Shown here piece after piece: positions 34,342 to 45,614 of a stretch of 64,000 bases of DNA (its first letter is position 1; each line of letters opens with the position of its first letter). The notes beneath the pieces were generated by a model. It was not told the origin of the DNA. It ran no database searches and saw only the letters and a program-made list of their open reading frames with translations. The position numbers were made by a program, and so were the translations under genes. This stretch comes from Trametopsis cervina (Eukaryota > Basidiomycota > Agaricomycetes > Polyporales > Irpicaceae), in assembly GCA_022385755.1 (NCBI GenBank), contig MU278353.1, positions 1,015,000 to 1,078,999 on the forward strand, written 5' to 3'.

Positions 34342-35746
34342 ATGCCTGCCATTACAGACAAAGGATCCAACATACTCGTCACCGGAGCAAACGGATTCAT
34401 TGGTACATGGATCGTCGGCGACCTTCTCGAACGAGGCTATAATGTACGCGCCGCAGTGCGTTCGGAAGACAAAGGCCGTCACCTGTTGGACATATACAAG
34501 AAATACGAGAACAAGCTGAAGCTCATTGCGGTTGGAGATATGGATGCTGTTCGTTTTCTCACTCTGTTTTTGTACGATCAGTACGGCTTACCGATAGGTG
34601 CTCTCCAGAAAGGAGCGTGGGACGAGCCTGTGAAAGGCGTCGATGGTGTAATCCACACAGCGGCTGCCGTCCACCAGCATGCAAAGACCCCTGAAGGTTA
34701 ATGACTCTGCTCTAACGTGCTGTGCTGGTCCTCATGTATCATCCGCAGAGATCATCGAACCCGCCGTACAAGGCGTTCTTGGGCTTTTGAACAGCGTGCA
34801 TAAATACGGGTGAGCCTCCTCACTACAGCTCCGATGACCATCTAATGGCGTACATAGAACCTCAGTGAAACGCATTGTGTTCACCTCGTCCTGCGCCACA
34901 ATCACGAAGGGTTACTCATCTGTACCGGTCTCTGTGTCCGAGGAGGACTGGAATGATGCCGCGGTCAAGGAATGCGAAGAGAAAGGTGCGAATGCTTCGC
35001 CTTTGGATATGTACTGCGCTAGTAAAACGCTTTCGGAAAGAGGCAAGTTCAACAAACGATAAGCTTGCATCTTTTCATGTCGGACTGACCACACGTCTTT
35101 TCACAAAGCTGCGTGGGACTGGTACAACAAGCACAAGTCTGAAATCAGCTGGGACATTGTTACGCTTTTGCCTCCATGGGTTTTCGGGGTACGCACGCTT
35201 TAATCATGCTGGTCGTGTCTAACGCTTATCCTTTTGTAACAATATCACATTTAGCCCATGAGACACCATGTTCCGTCCCTATCAGCCTTTGGCGGTTCTA
35301 ACAGATATCTTTACAACGCCATTACTCTAGGAGACTTCTTGGGAGATTCTCCTCTCTCTACGCCAGGACACGGTGTCTGTGACGTACGAGACATTTCAGA
35401 GGGACACATACGTGCCCTTGAAATACCGGAAGCCGGAGGAGAGAGGATCCTGCTTGTCCAGTCGAGGTTTGTTTGGCAGGATGCCGGTACGAATTACACA
35501 CTCCTTCCATGCATCGATATTCTGATTGTCCGTGCAATGATAGTGGATGCAGCACATGCTGTCAAACCGTCTCCTTGGGTCTCGCATACTGCACCGTTCG
35601 TCCGTGGTGAACCTGATGGTGAACGAGTGAGAAATGTCACGTGGGCGCCCGAGAAGGAACAGCGGATCCTCGGGGTCAAGTTCAGGTCGATCGAGGAGAC
35701 GATGAAAGATATTCTGGAGGATTATGAAAAGCACGGATGGGCATAG
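34342..35746 (+). CDS. Extended SDR, dihydroflavonol-reductase/Gre2-like
   Basis: NAD(P)H-dependent reductase of the extended short-chain dehydrogenase family, 351 aa; join(34342..34548,34609..34696,34749..34809,34858..35042,35109..35188,35255..35486,35544..35746). The Rossmann motif TGANGFIGTWI stands near the N-terminus, followed by AAVRSEDKG (NADP-type arginine) and HTAAAV. The catalytic Ser lies in VFTSSCATI and the YxxxK equivalent is MYCASKTLSE. LLPPWVFG and DVRDISEGHIRAL follow. Relatives reduce ketones and aldehydes such as methylglyoxal. Intron 4 starts with GCAAGT, a GC-AG intron; no GT donor restores the frame. Intron 6 is 57 nt and open, so its retention would not break the frame. 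Confidence 0.88.
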
Positions 35747-36056
35747 TTCATGAGCCGTATATCCTCCATATTGAAAATAGGTTATATATAGGATGTTGAT
35801 TTCACGAAGATATGTGTCTTACTATCATGAATGAACCAAAGAAGCATTCATGCATGATAGAAATATCTCTGTCTTTTAAACTCACTAAGCGGGGAATTGG
35901 CGGCAGTTCACAAGAATGGCACATCATTCAATGGATAATTCATAGTACAACAAGCACAAGCATTGGTTCTGTTTATCTTCCTCGTGTATGCGAAACAAAT
36001 CCAGGCTTCGATGCAAATTGATCCACCCACCCACCCTAGACATCAGGATCTGCACT
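35747..36056. other. Convergent intergenic region
   Basis: Short space between the SDR and hydrophobin-like 3' ends. Nothing else was seen. Confidence 0.4.
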
Positions 36057-36504
36057 CTAAGTGCTGATGGGGATGCAGCTGATGCCGATGGAGTTCTGCA
36101 GAGACGGGTTGGTGAATTATTATCCTATAAGACGAGGTTTGGTATGGGTGCTCACAATGATGCCACCAGAGCACGAGACGGGGCTGCTGTCGCAAGAGGA
36201 CCCGGAGCCCACCCCGACAACGTTGATAGAGCTGCAGTCGAGACCGATGGCAGCGGTCACATCGCTGAGCGAAACACCGATGGAGTTGAGAATGCTCGTG
36301 GCAGCGGTAGAGTCCGCCTGTTCACAAGATCAGCTTTAACCATTTTGACACAAAAAAAGAAAGATAGCGTACGGGGATGGTGCTGGAGCAGCAGGCGGTG
36401 GTGGGAGCTCCAGTGGGCGCCGCGTTGCGAGCAACGTTGGCGGGTGTGGCGACCGCAAGAACGGGGAGAGCGAGGATGACAAAGGATGCGAGGCGAGAGA
36501 ACAT
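36057..36504 (-). CDS. Class I hydrophobin-like protein lacking two cysteines
   Basis: Small secreted surfactant-type protein, 110 aa; complement(join(36057..36095,36156..36317,36373..36504)). The start MFSRLASFVILALPVLAVA is a signal peptide, which favours the ATG at 36504 over the upstream one at 36570. The mature part follows the class I plan: CC doublet (TTACCSSTIP), 32 residues to LDC, 13 to SSC, then PVSC and a final C in ISCIPIST. The usual Cys before the CC doublet is absent, and the second doublet reads Ser-Cys (PVSC), leaving six of eight cysteines. Hydrophobicity (SILNSIGVSLSDVTAAIGL) is as in the family. A TATA box (CATATAAAGC) lies at 36581-36590. Confidence 0.88.
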
Positions 36505-37639
36505 CTTGTTTGTGAAGACTGAAGCGAGCTGAGTACTCTGAGAGTTGTTTGCTGCTGGGGATTGAGGCACGGCGAGTTTGGCTTTATATGTTTGGAAAAA
36601 TATGTGTTTGCCTCATATGGGTGGTTGTGCAACCATAGTCGTGGAGTGGAGTAGAACGCATGTACGGGAAATTCTGCGAGACGCATCGAGCGTTGTGGAG
36701 AGAGCCCGCTCCACTGTTTATCATCGCAAGGACAGTTCATCAGGTGTTCATGTAATTTCCGCCGCTTGGTGTGACGGCCTGAGAATTTTTACTCTATCCT
36801 ACAGCACGAGTAGTAGGCAATGCGAAACATTGGGCCCACTACAGAACTTTGTTCCAACTGTATAACCACAGCGGTCAGTACCACCGTCAAGTCAACGGGG
36901 CGTATAAATATGCGCACCTCCCACCATGGGCTATGAATCATCAGGTTTCATTGCAATCTGGCATACAACGCACTGTCACAGCTTGCTAATATCACTTGTC
37001 CTCGTGCATGGGCACGCGACCCGCGTGCGTGAGCAACCCGACACCTATAAAGACGAAAACAACGACCACCATATGTCAATAACGACCGTAATAAGCCCAA
37101 GATTTCCAAAACCGGGGACGCGTCAGAGCTCATACTCCACTCAATGAGACTTCCGAATGTGTAAATTTAGACTGCCGACAGAAGTTGCAATGCCCTTCAG
37201 GCTTTACGGCAGTTTCCCCTGCAACAATTACAGCATGGTCTGCGCTGACGCAGGCAAGGCGCAGTTGAGTGCGCCAGGTCCGCCATATTCTCAGATGAGC
37301 GTTATTGGAGCTATGATAATCATAAGGACTTCTGTGTTGCGTCAGTCGGTGTAACTTATGACCTTCGAAGGAGAACATTACCTTTCTGTCGTCAGTGTTG
37401 CCGGCGATATACATATATCTGATTGACCTCACATACAAAAAAGCGAGCCTTCTCTTCGCACGAAAGATACTCCAAGAGGCTTACGAGCGGAGTGTACAGT
37501 CTAGGTATGCGTACGTGCTAGGATTGGAGGACCAAAAGTGAATCTAATCAGGCAAGTTGAGGGCAAGCTTGAACGCGTCAAGCGCTACAGGACATAAGTG
37601 TGTTCAAACAATCTACGGAAACCCATTCTACTCGTCTCA
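36505..37639. other. Divergent intergenic region
   Basis: About 1.1 kb between the hydrophobin-like and Spc34-like genes. It contains the hydrophobin TATA box and another TATAAATA near 36902 that has no supported gene. Short ORFs here lack any gene-like feature. Confidence 0.4.
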
Positions 37640-39488
37640 ATGGCTGCGTTAACTGACCATGCAGATCGACTCGAACAGTTGGCCAACTCTATTCGTAACA
37701 ATGCTCTTGTCACAGGAAGCTCCTTCTCCAAACACCGGTCCTCAATATCTGGCCCTTTCACGCGCGCAGTGCTGCAAACTCCCCTTGGCGATCTCATGCG
37801 TGAGATAGACGAATCGGAAATGGGACTGTTTACCTTGGTCTCTCAGGGAACGAGCTCTGCGGCGCCCGCTTCTACAGCGGAGGATCTGGGTGATTCTGTG
37901 GCCGCCACCCAGAAAGCTGAGATTACCAGAATCACTATGCCTATCGCCACGCCCTTGCGCAAGCCGCCGGCTGGGAACCGCAGGGGAGACGGCGGATTGA
38001 GGGTGACAGAGCACGATCCCGAGGTGTACGCGAATGCGGCGCTGAAGTACCTTGACCGATAGTGAGTCCACTGCTATACAGTGTCGCACTCTGCTCAGAC
38101 CTTCTCCTAGTGAATCCGTTCGACCGATGCCGCGTTTTGTAGACAAGGCGGAGACAATTCTGGATCAAGTTGAGGCTGTTCGTGCGAACATAGCCATTTT
38201 GAACGAGAGATTGCAGCAAGTGAGTGGCCTGGTAATGATGGTGCCCAATGTCGTCAACTAAGTGCAGCTCAGTGGCCCAACATCTGCGGGAACCTCTGAA
38301 TCAGCTGAAGCTCGCATACAAGCTGAGGCACGTCGAGTTGCGGACGTGACTACTAAGATTGCAGAGTTGAAGAGACAGGTTTGTTTACGTTCCAGCCTGG
38401 CACAACGGCGTTCTCTTATTCTCTAATTCCAGAAAGAATCACTTATATCGAAGAGGAAGCCAGGAACTCGCCTGGGCCAGAGAATGACATCCAAGCCCAA
38501 ACCGAAGCCTGCAGAGCCCGCTGATCCTATCACTTCTCCCCCTGACCCGCAGGAAGAAGATTTCTGGAACACGCCTGGGGCACCGGCGAGAACCCTTCAC
38601 TTCACTGGCGAGCTCTTGACGGACGAAGAATTGGATATAAGTGACGTCGATGCGTCATTATCAAGTCCGCTGGGTCCTACCCCCAACCTTCACCGAAGTG
38701 CACGACCGTCAAGAGCCATGCAATTCACCGCGAAAGAAGCCCCGTCGTTCACGGAAGAATCTTTGTCTCCTGAAAGGACTGCAGAACATGATACGACTAT
38801 TGGGGCACATCCACCAGACGACAACAACGAAGACGACGACGAAGAAGAAGAGCAAACAGTCATACTACAGAAAGCCCCTCTGGTACCGGAGCCTGACACG
38901 CCACAAGAGACCGAAACCTCAGCTCGCCCGAAGACGAAGTTCAAGGTCACCACTGAGCTCGAGCGTGCCGTTGTATGTATTGATCAATAGGTCCTGAGTT
39001 GAGTTACTGACCTGTGTACTATGTAGGCAAAAATCTGGTCTACTATGGCTGACACTGTCATGCCCGGCAATGCTTTCTCGGAAGATAACAAGCCCCCGCA
39101 CGCAAAGGAGACAATGTACGTTTCAGTTTGCCTGGAGTGCGAAGGCATAACCTGACACAGATGCAGTGCATACTTACAGTCTCTATCATCCCAAAGCCCT
39201 TCACCCGACTCGCCGTCAGCCGCAAGCGCATCATCTCTATCTACCGGTCAAACGGGAGGTGGTCAACCGACGGCGCAGCAAATACTCATAGCACGTATTC
39301 TGTTGACGCTGTTGAGTGCTCCCCCTAGCTATTCGATGAACTTGAATTCTCTAAAGCAGGCTCTCGCCACTCAAGACTCGAGTACAACGGCGGGATCAGT
39401 CACAAGACCATTATATGCATGCGTGGCCAAACGACTTCTAAAGATCGACCGTGGTGGAGGGGAGCAGGTTGTTAGATTCGACATCTGA
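37640..39488 (+). CDS. DASH/Dam1 complex Spc34-like protein
   Basis: 530 aa; join(37640..38061,38111..38219,38268..38378,38433..38972,39027..39115,39167..39488). The N-terminus resembles Spc34 of the kinetochore DASH ring: LEQLANSIRNNAL, then GPFTRAVLQTPLGDLMREID and ESEMGLFTLV, which parallel the IFTNALL/ITSLIRDTE/ERALFSV pattern of that family. Coiled-coil-like heptads follow (DKAETILDQVEAVRANIAIL, RRVADVTTKIAELKRQ). The middle is acidic and disordered. The C-terminus (QQILIARILLTLLSAPPSYS, PLYACVAKRLLKIDRGGGEQ) looks like a small winged-helix or helical domain. Yeast Spc34 is about 295 residues, so this form is much longer. The assignment rests on the N-terminal pattern and is not certain. 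Confidence 0.6.
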
Positions 39489-39600
39489 GTGTGTATTTTA
39501 GCGTCGATGTCTACGATAGCATTGCATATAGTGAGCAAAGGAAGAATATACACTGCGAAGACAACTCGGTTTTGCATGTGTCAGTTTTAGTCGTATGCTT

Positions 39601-41419
39601 TTATTCCCCAAGCGGCTTCCAAACCGCTCCTGGAACCTGACCGGGAGCATAACATAATTGTGCCTCCTCCGCTGCCTTAACAGCGACCCTAAATGCCTGC
39701 ATCAACTCATCCAAATCCTCCACTCCTACCCACACACGGACGAGCTCGAGTGGCACACCGTGCCCTGCGGCCCAATCTAGCTCTCTGTAATGCGCGATGA
39801 TAGCATACGGACACACGAGCGTGAAGTCAGTGCCAAAGCTAGGTCCCTTGGGACACGGCAGCGCATCGAAAAACCCTTGCGCTGCGGCAACCGATGTGAA
39901 GAGGAGAGAAAACAGTCCCCCATAGCCTCCCGTAGGCCCGGTTTGTCTCCTGCAGAGATTGTAATGCTCGGGGGTCTGCCATTTGGGGTAGTACACCTCC
40001 TTGACGACGGAAGTACAGGCGAGGAGATACTCGGTGATGGCTTCTGTGTTACGATCGACCACCGTGCTACGCTGGAGGAAGTCGCGAGAATTTCGTTCGA
40101 GCACGATGACGTCCTCGTCGAAATACATGTCTTCATACGCGTTACGGATCTGCTTTTGGAGGGTGTTGTAGAACTTGCCGTTTCTGTTCAGAATCAAACT
40201 GAGAAGCCCATGAGCCATATGATGAATATTCCATGAATGAGCATAGAAACTGACCTTCCACCCATCACATCGGCTCGCCCACTAAACAGCTTGCTGAGGC
40301 TCGATGCTACAACGTCAGCGTAGAGGAGGGTGTTCACATTTGCAAAGTTTCCTATGGTATCGTCAATGACAATCGGGAAGCCATATTTATCCGCCAGTTC
40401 GCGCAGACGAGGGAGGTTGAAGGATAGCAGTAGCGGATTGGAGGGTAGTTCCGTGAACAGAGCCAGAATTGGCGGCTCAGACGGGTTCACAGCTTTCCGT
40501 TTCGCGAGCAAGGCATCCAGTTCGTCAATATACTGGTCGCTCCCATCTGGGTAGAAGAAGCATCCTGGCCCCCACTTCTCTAGGACCTTGAGCGTGTCAA
40601 CGTATGGGAATCTAGGTGGAGATTTGATCAGTATAGTAGCTATCAACAGTGGGTTCGCACACTTACCCAAAGCAGACACTTTTGTACGGCCCTAATGCGC
40701 TCATACAGGCCTGATGTATGGACCATATCGCCTGCATACCTGAGGGATATAGCCACACAGAATCAGAGTCTGTATCCACAAGGTTTGCAAGGCGTTGACG
40801 GATCGCCAGCTTGGCATCTGCAGCTGCATTTGTTACATCCGCGCCTTCTTCGTGGCTAGTGTTTTCGCTTCGTCGGCTGTTAAATACAGACTCTTGACCA
40901 GGAATATCCAGGAGGGAGATATAGAGGTCCGCCAAACGAGTGGTGATGCCGAAGCCGGTATGCTGCCAGAACTGCTTGGCCACGAGGAACGCGTCGGAAG
41001 GGTAGAAGACAACGTGCACTTCCGCACCCGGGCGGGTTTGTGGGCGTTCGTAATCCAAAATACGTGCAGTGACATCTCTGGTAGCCAGAAAAGCATGACA
41101 TTCGTGTGCTGCACTGGCGGAGCGCAATAGGATGGCCTTTTCGTGCTCATGTCCAAACTTGTCCTCAAAATACTGAGCCAACTGAGATACCGCATTGATG
41201 AGAATGGTGAGGACCGTGTAAAGCAAGAACACTCACTTTGCGTATATTCCAATGGATCCAAAAGCGTGGGTATCCTGTCTGCATAAGGCTTACCACGCGA
41301 GGATCATCTTCTTTGAAGCCGATGTGGGAGAACCATGATGGAAGAGAGACAGAGATTGCATGCTTGCCAGCTTCAAGGGGGAGAGGCTCTCCGACGTCAA
41401 TTTGATTGGTAACAGACAT
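39601..41419 (-). CDS. Cystathionine gamma-synthase (Str2-like)
   Basis: PLP enzyme that joins cysteine to an activated homoserine ester, giving cystathionine in transsulfuration, 550 aa; complement(join(39601..40198,40255..40611,40667..41181,41237..41419)). The N-terminal segment has the fungal form: SVSLPSWFSHIGFKEDDPRV and RLANLVDTDSDSVWLYPSGMQAIW. FTELPSNPLL and PIVIDDTIGNFAN (PLP-ring Asp) are followed by the Schiff-base Lys in SSLSKLFSGRADVMGG. The C-terminus carries VWVGVEDLDELMQAF, the Arg loop for the substrate carboxylate being in ELVRVWVG. It is tail-to-tail with the Spc34-like gene, only 112 bp apart. Confidence 0.92.
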
Positions 41420-41798
41420 AATTGACGGTTAGTGGTAAGGTCAAACTTGGAGGAGCAGTGAGCAGGCCGGCTGGTCATTCTCTGCTACCAGTGGCATTCC
41501 AGGTGCCAAATAGCAGCTGTGCCACGTAAAGCAGCCAGTTAGACGTAATTACGCGGAAGTGACAACTCAACATCGCAGCTATAACTTGAAAGACAGATGC
41601 ACTCCCACGAGCATTGAATTATGGGAATTTCTGGCCATGAGGAGTGAAAGCATAATCGTGGACGAGCCTGGGTAACTTCCTGTTTTGGCTTTCCAAGCGC
41701 ATCAGCGCATCAGGCGGGTATTACACTTAGCCGACACTTATACGCAACTGCGGTATTGGCATCGACCACGACGTCCTGTCCTACGAAATTATTCGTTG

Positions 41799-43542
41799 AT
41801 GCCGAAACGAGCTATTTCTCCAGAACTTCAGCCACCCGCGAAGAGGATACACAATGAGAACCACGAAGCATTCGTAAACCTCCCAGCGTCCTTCGACCAA
41901 CTGTATGATGAGGTAGTGCTGGTTATCTTCTCGTACTTGTCCTACAAGGACTTGTGCATGATACAGCCTACCAGTCAGAACTGGGCGCGACTTGCACTTG
42001 ATAATCAGGTACTTAGATATCTCCTTCCTGTGATGCACCTATGGGCGGCCGCTGAACACTGCGGCGGGCTAGCTGTGGAAGAGGCTGTATCTCGTCGAGT
42101 ACGGTAAAGCCAGGCTCAGAGGATCTAGAGGCTTTATAGGGCGACATGACGGTCGAGAGATCAAACCATTACCTGGGCGAGCCAAGCTACAACCAACTGA
42201 GGACATCAGGGATTGGAAGTGGATGTTCAGAATAAGCTCCAATTGGAAAACCGGTATGTATGTTTTTCTCTACCGCGCAATGTACTCTCATTGCATACGT
42301 TATTTTCTAGGTCGCTGTGCTGTCGAGCCACTGCTGGCCGAAGGTGTTGGTGACTCGCTATCGTCGGAGTCACCGGGGACTCCCACTATTCGCCCCCACA
42401 CCAGCATATTACTGACGGGGCCGCTCGCTATCACATCGTCGACCAATGATCAACAGCCGTCGTTGCTGCTGGTCGGTCCCGATCGCACTCCAAACGTACT
42501 TTCCTGCAAAACACCGCGCTCTGGCGGTGATACAGTCGTCTCTTGTCTCGCGCTAGACCAGTCACCCCCAACAGGTCCTTATCATGCCCGTCTTGCAGCC
42601 TTTCTATCGACGGGGGAATTCATGATATATTCGATCGACCATTATCACCCCGCCAACTCGAAGCGGATTTGCTCCTATCTTCCTTCTGTGTCTACTCCTC
42701 GGCTCAGCCCCATATACCATGCTGTTTTGCACAAGCACTTTGTTGTGACGTTATCGGCCTCGTTCCATATCTCTCTTTACGATCTCTCGTCAGGAAGCAT
42801 CGTCCATGCACAAACGCTGTCCTCTTTCACCTCACACCTCCCCAGCTCTATGGTCCTTACCACGATATCACCAACAACGTACAAGCTAATCATCGCCTAC
42901 ACTGTTCCTGTCTATCCTGCACATTGGAGTGTGGCTGCTACAGAACTTATCATCTCTTCCGAGCTGGGCAGCGTGTCTGTGACTTCCTCACGAAGTGCCC
43001 GTGCCTTTGACGTCCCCATGGGATGGATCGACGAGCAGAAAATACGTGTTATGCGCGAACAATGGGCCCGAAAGGCCGTTCGCGTCGCCGACATGCAGAC
43101 TGATGGCAAATGGGTAGTACTAGCACCAGCAGAAGCACCTCCCGCCACATCCACCACAAGCTACGCAGGCGGCCTCGTCTCATCGCATACTGCCTCAAGT
43201 CTCAATTCGCTTAGCTACCTTCAACTCTATCGTCTTTCGTTCCCGTCATCCACATCATCGCCGAAATTGTCATTCGTGCGCGCTCTGTACGGTCAGGTCG
43301 GCCCATGCTCAGCTCTCTCTCTGGCAGACGGTCGTTGCGTAAGCCTTGGCGTGAATGGTAGTCTGTGGGTGTGGGACCTCGAAGGCGATACAGGTACGGA
43401 GCTTGACCAGGGGCATTCTTCCACTCGGATGGCCGAGGCGACTGGGTCGGTCACCGCTGTTAAGGGCACGGTTGTTTTTGACGAACGGAAAATCATCAGC
43501 GCGGGCACCAATGGGATGGAAGTCAGACGGTTCGATATCTAA
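41799..43542 (+). CDS. F-box/WD-repeat-like protein
   Basis: 540 aa; join(41799..42008,42073..42253,42311..43542). The F-box lies at residues ~35-75 (LYDEVVLVIFSYLSYKDLCM, ARLALDNQLWKRLYLVEYG) and would bind Skp1 in an SCF ubiquitin ligase. The rest is predicted beta-propeller, with weak repeats such as LLLVGPDRTPNVLS, VVSCLALDQSPP, ISLYDLSSGSIVHAQ and a clear last WD-like blade (GVNGSLWVWDLEGD, KIISAGTNGMEVRRFDI). It is thus probably a substrate adaptor. The frame stays open 38 codons upstream to an ATG at 41685. The extension is Arg-rich, but I prefer the ATG at 41799, as the F-box then has a short leader. Confidence 0.8.
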
Positions 43543-43777
43543 ATAATAGACTGATTTGGTCACTGATGGAGGCAACGAATATATCATGATCTGTTGTATT
43601 ATTGGAACTGTACCGTCTGTAACAAGACATATTACACGTGTACATGTACAAGCCTTACGGTTGGGATTGCAGTACCGCCTATGAGACCTATCTCTGTGTT
43701 GTCGGCGACATAGCGTTACCGTCGAGGCGATGCAGAAGGCAGAAACTGATGTTTGGATTGTGCCTCCAAGGTTATGT

Positions 43778-44235
43778 TTATCGCTTGGCTTGGCTTACAT
43801 GCTCTGCAAGCATTGTGAGCAATATGAAAATAGAAAGCTGCGCGATACATACCTCGTCTTGTAGCATCCTCCAACAGCTGGGTATCCACGCCCGATGGAG
43901 GGAGCTGAACATATCGCACGACAGACCCTCGGATGAAGCAGTTCTTCACGGCCATCATGTGAGGGTGTCTAGCTTCGTCTAAAACCTTGATACCGTCCAG
44001 ACGAATGTTTAGGAATCTGCGTTCATTTTCTTCTCAGTGTACATTCGTATCGTCAGATGACCAAGCGAACGTGTACAACACTTACTGGTCAACCGATTTC
44101 AATGTACCAGTTATGGAGAGGTCATTCTTGAGCTCAACTGTGACCTGCTGGTCGGTGAGAGTTTTGAATACGGAGAAGATAAGCTGATAGAATGTTCAGT
44201 ATGGGGCCGACTATAAAATCCGCTATATTTACCAT
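43778..44235 (-). CDS. LSM2: U6 snRNA-associated Sm-like protein LSm2
   Basis: Subunit of the LSm2-8 ring, which binds the U6 snRNA 3' end, and of LSm1-7, which promotes mRNA decapping; 96 aa; complement(join(43778..43803,43853..44016,44086..44183,44233..44235)). Sm1 motif: LTDQQVTVELKNDLSITGTL with SVDQFLNIRLDGI. Sm2 motif: NCFIRGSVVRYVQLP, then VDTQLLEDATRREH. It aligns closely with human LSM2. The first coding exon is only the ATG, split from the rest by a 49-nt intron. It lies back to back with WDR83 (about 210 bp between start codons). Confidence 0.94.
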
Positions 44236-44448
44236 GATAAGTCGTGAATCGTGAGGGTAGCCGCAGAGCTGAATAGATCTCTACCGCCGAAACACACGCT
44301 GGCGCCTAATGTAACCCATTCGTCTTCTGCACATACCGTCATGGCCGCTTCGAATGTCAATTGCTGAATACGCAAAGCTGTGAAACGCGTGCGGAATAAT
44401 ACAGCTGGAGACGATAAACGAAGTCTCTGAAATCGACTCTATTCTGCG
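44236..44448. promoter_or_regulatory. Shared divergent promoter, LSM2 and WDR83
   Basis: 213 bp between the start codons of two divergent genes that both act in splicing complexes. No clear TATA box is seen on either strand. Confidence 0.4.
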
Positions 44449-45614
44449 ATGGGACCCGCTCGCGGCCCTTCAGCTCTCGCAAGAGACCTGCACACTACCC
44501 TCTCGAACCACAAAGGAGCAGTTCACGTGGCTCGGTATGCCAAAGGTTCCGCGAAATACGTGCTGACTGGTGGACAAGATCGAACAGTACGTCTATGGAA
44601 CCCCAGCTCTGGCGTGGAGATCAAGAACTATGCGGCACACGGTTATGAAGTGCTTTCAATCTCAGTGTAAGTCCTCAGATGTGCTGCGGTGCACGAATCA
44701 CCATGAACTTGACTATAGAATGTTTCTGTTATTGGCACATCTAGTTCTCATGATAACAGCAAGTTTGCGTCCTCAGGAGGAGACAGGTCGGTTTTCCTCT
44801 GGGACGTCTCGACTGGTGCCACAATTAGGAGAATAGCCGGGCATATGGGCAAGATAAATACGGTCGAATTCAACGACGATGCTAGTGTTGTGGCCAGTGG
44901 CTCGTACGATGCTACAGTGCGGCTTTGGGACATCAAGTATGCTTCAACTTCGGTATGATCACATCATACTGAGTCTATGCAGGTCGCAGAATCGCCAGCC
45001 TATACAAGTCCTTGACGAGGCAAAAGACGCCGTCCAAGCTCTATATGTAGGAAACGGTTTGATAATGACGGGCTCCGTGGACGGATATGTCCGGACCTAC
45101 GATCTGCGCATGGGCGAACTACGAGCAGACTACATCGGACGTAAGTGCTCTTCTCGTCATAAGCTACTCTGCGTCTCATGACCGCCTTGTAGATCCTGTC
45201 ACCGCCGTTGCACCCACAAAAGATCACCAAACCTACCTGGTCACAACACTGGATTCCCATGTGCGCTTGATGGACGCTACCTCCGGCAAACTCTTGAACG
45301 ATTTCACAGGCCATTTAAATAAGAGCTATCGCTGCCGAGCGTGTTTGGGCCATAATGAGGCAAGTGTTGTCTGCGGAGACGAAGACGGGAAGGTCTGGGC
45401 TTGGGATTTGTTAGATGTAGGTTATTTTAATTCCGATACTATGCTCCTGCTCTTACGCATCGCGAAGGCCAATCTTCTTCCGCCAAACCCGCCGCCTAAG
45501 GTGCACAGCAGTGTGATACTTTGGACCGAACATCATCCTACAGATGAGAGCGAGATGATCACGGCCAGTGGCGATGGCACAGTCAAAGTCTGGCGTCGAC
45601 CCATGGCCTCATAG
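44449..45614 (+). CDS. WD-repeat protein WDR83/MORG1
   Basis: Seven-blade WD40 protein, 312 aa; join(44449..44666,44745..44936,44983..45140,45193..45416,45468..45614). The blades show LSNHKGAVHVARYA, VLTGGQDRTVRLWNPSSGV, FASSGGDRSVFLWDVSTGAT, GHMGKINTVEFNDDASVVAS, YDATVRLWDIK, LIMTGSVDGYVRTYDLRMGE, SHVRLMDATSGKLLNDFTGH, VVCGDEDGKVWAWDLLD and TASGDGTVKVWRRP. Length and blade order match WDR83, a MAP-kinase scaffold and component of the catalytic spliceosome. The CRACLGHNEASVVCG stretch is also typical of that family. Confidence 0.9.

Noticed and set aside
36926..37147. Plus-strand ORF just after a TATAAATA box
   Set aside because: The box is only about 17 bp before the ATG, too close for a normal start, and the peptide has no features.
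41685..41798. Upstream in-frame ATG giving the F-box protein a mitochondrial-looking leader
   Set aside because: An SCF adaptor is not expected in mitochondria and the extension is probably 5' UTR. The downstream ATG gives the usual short leader.
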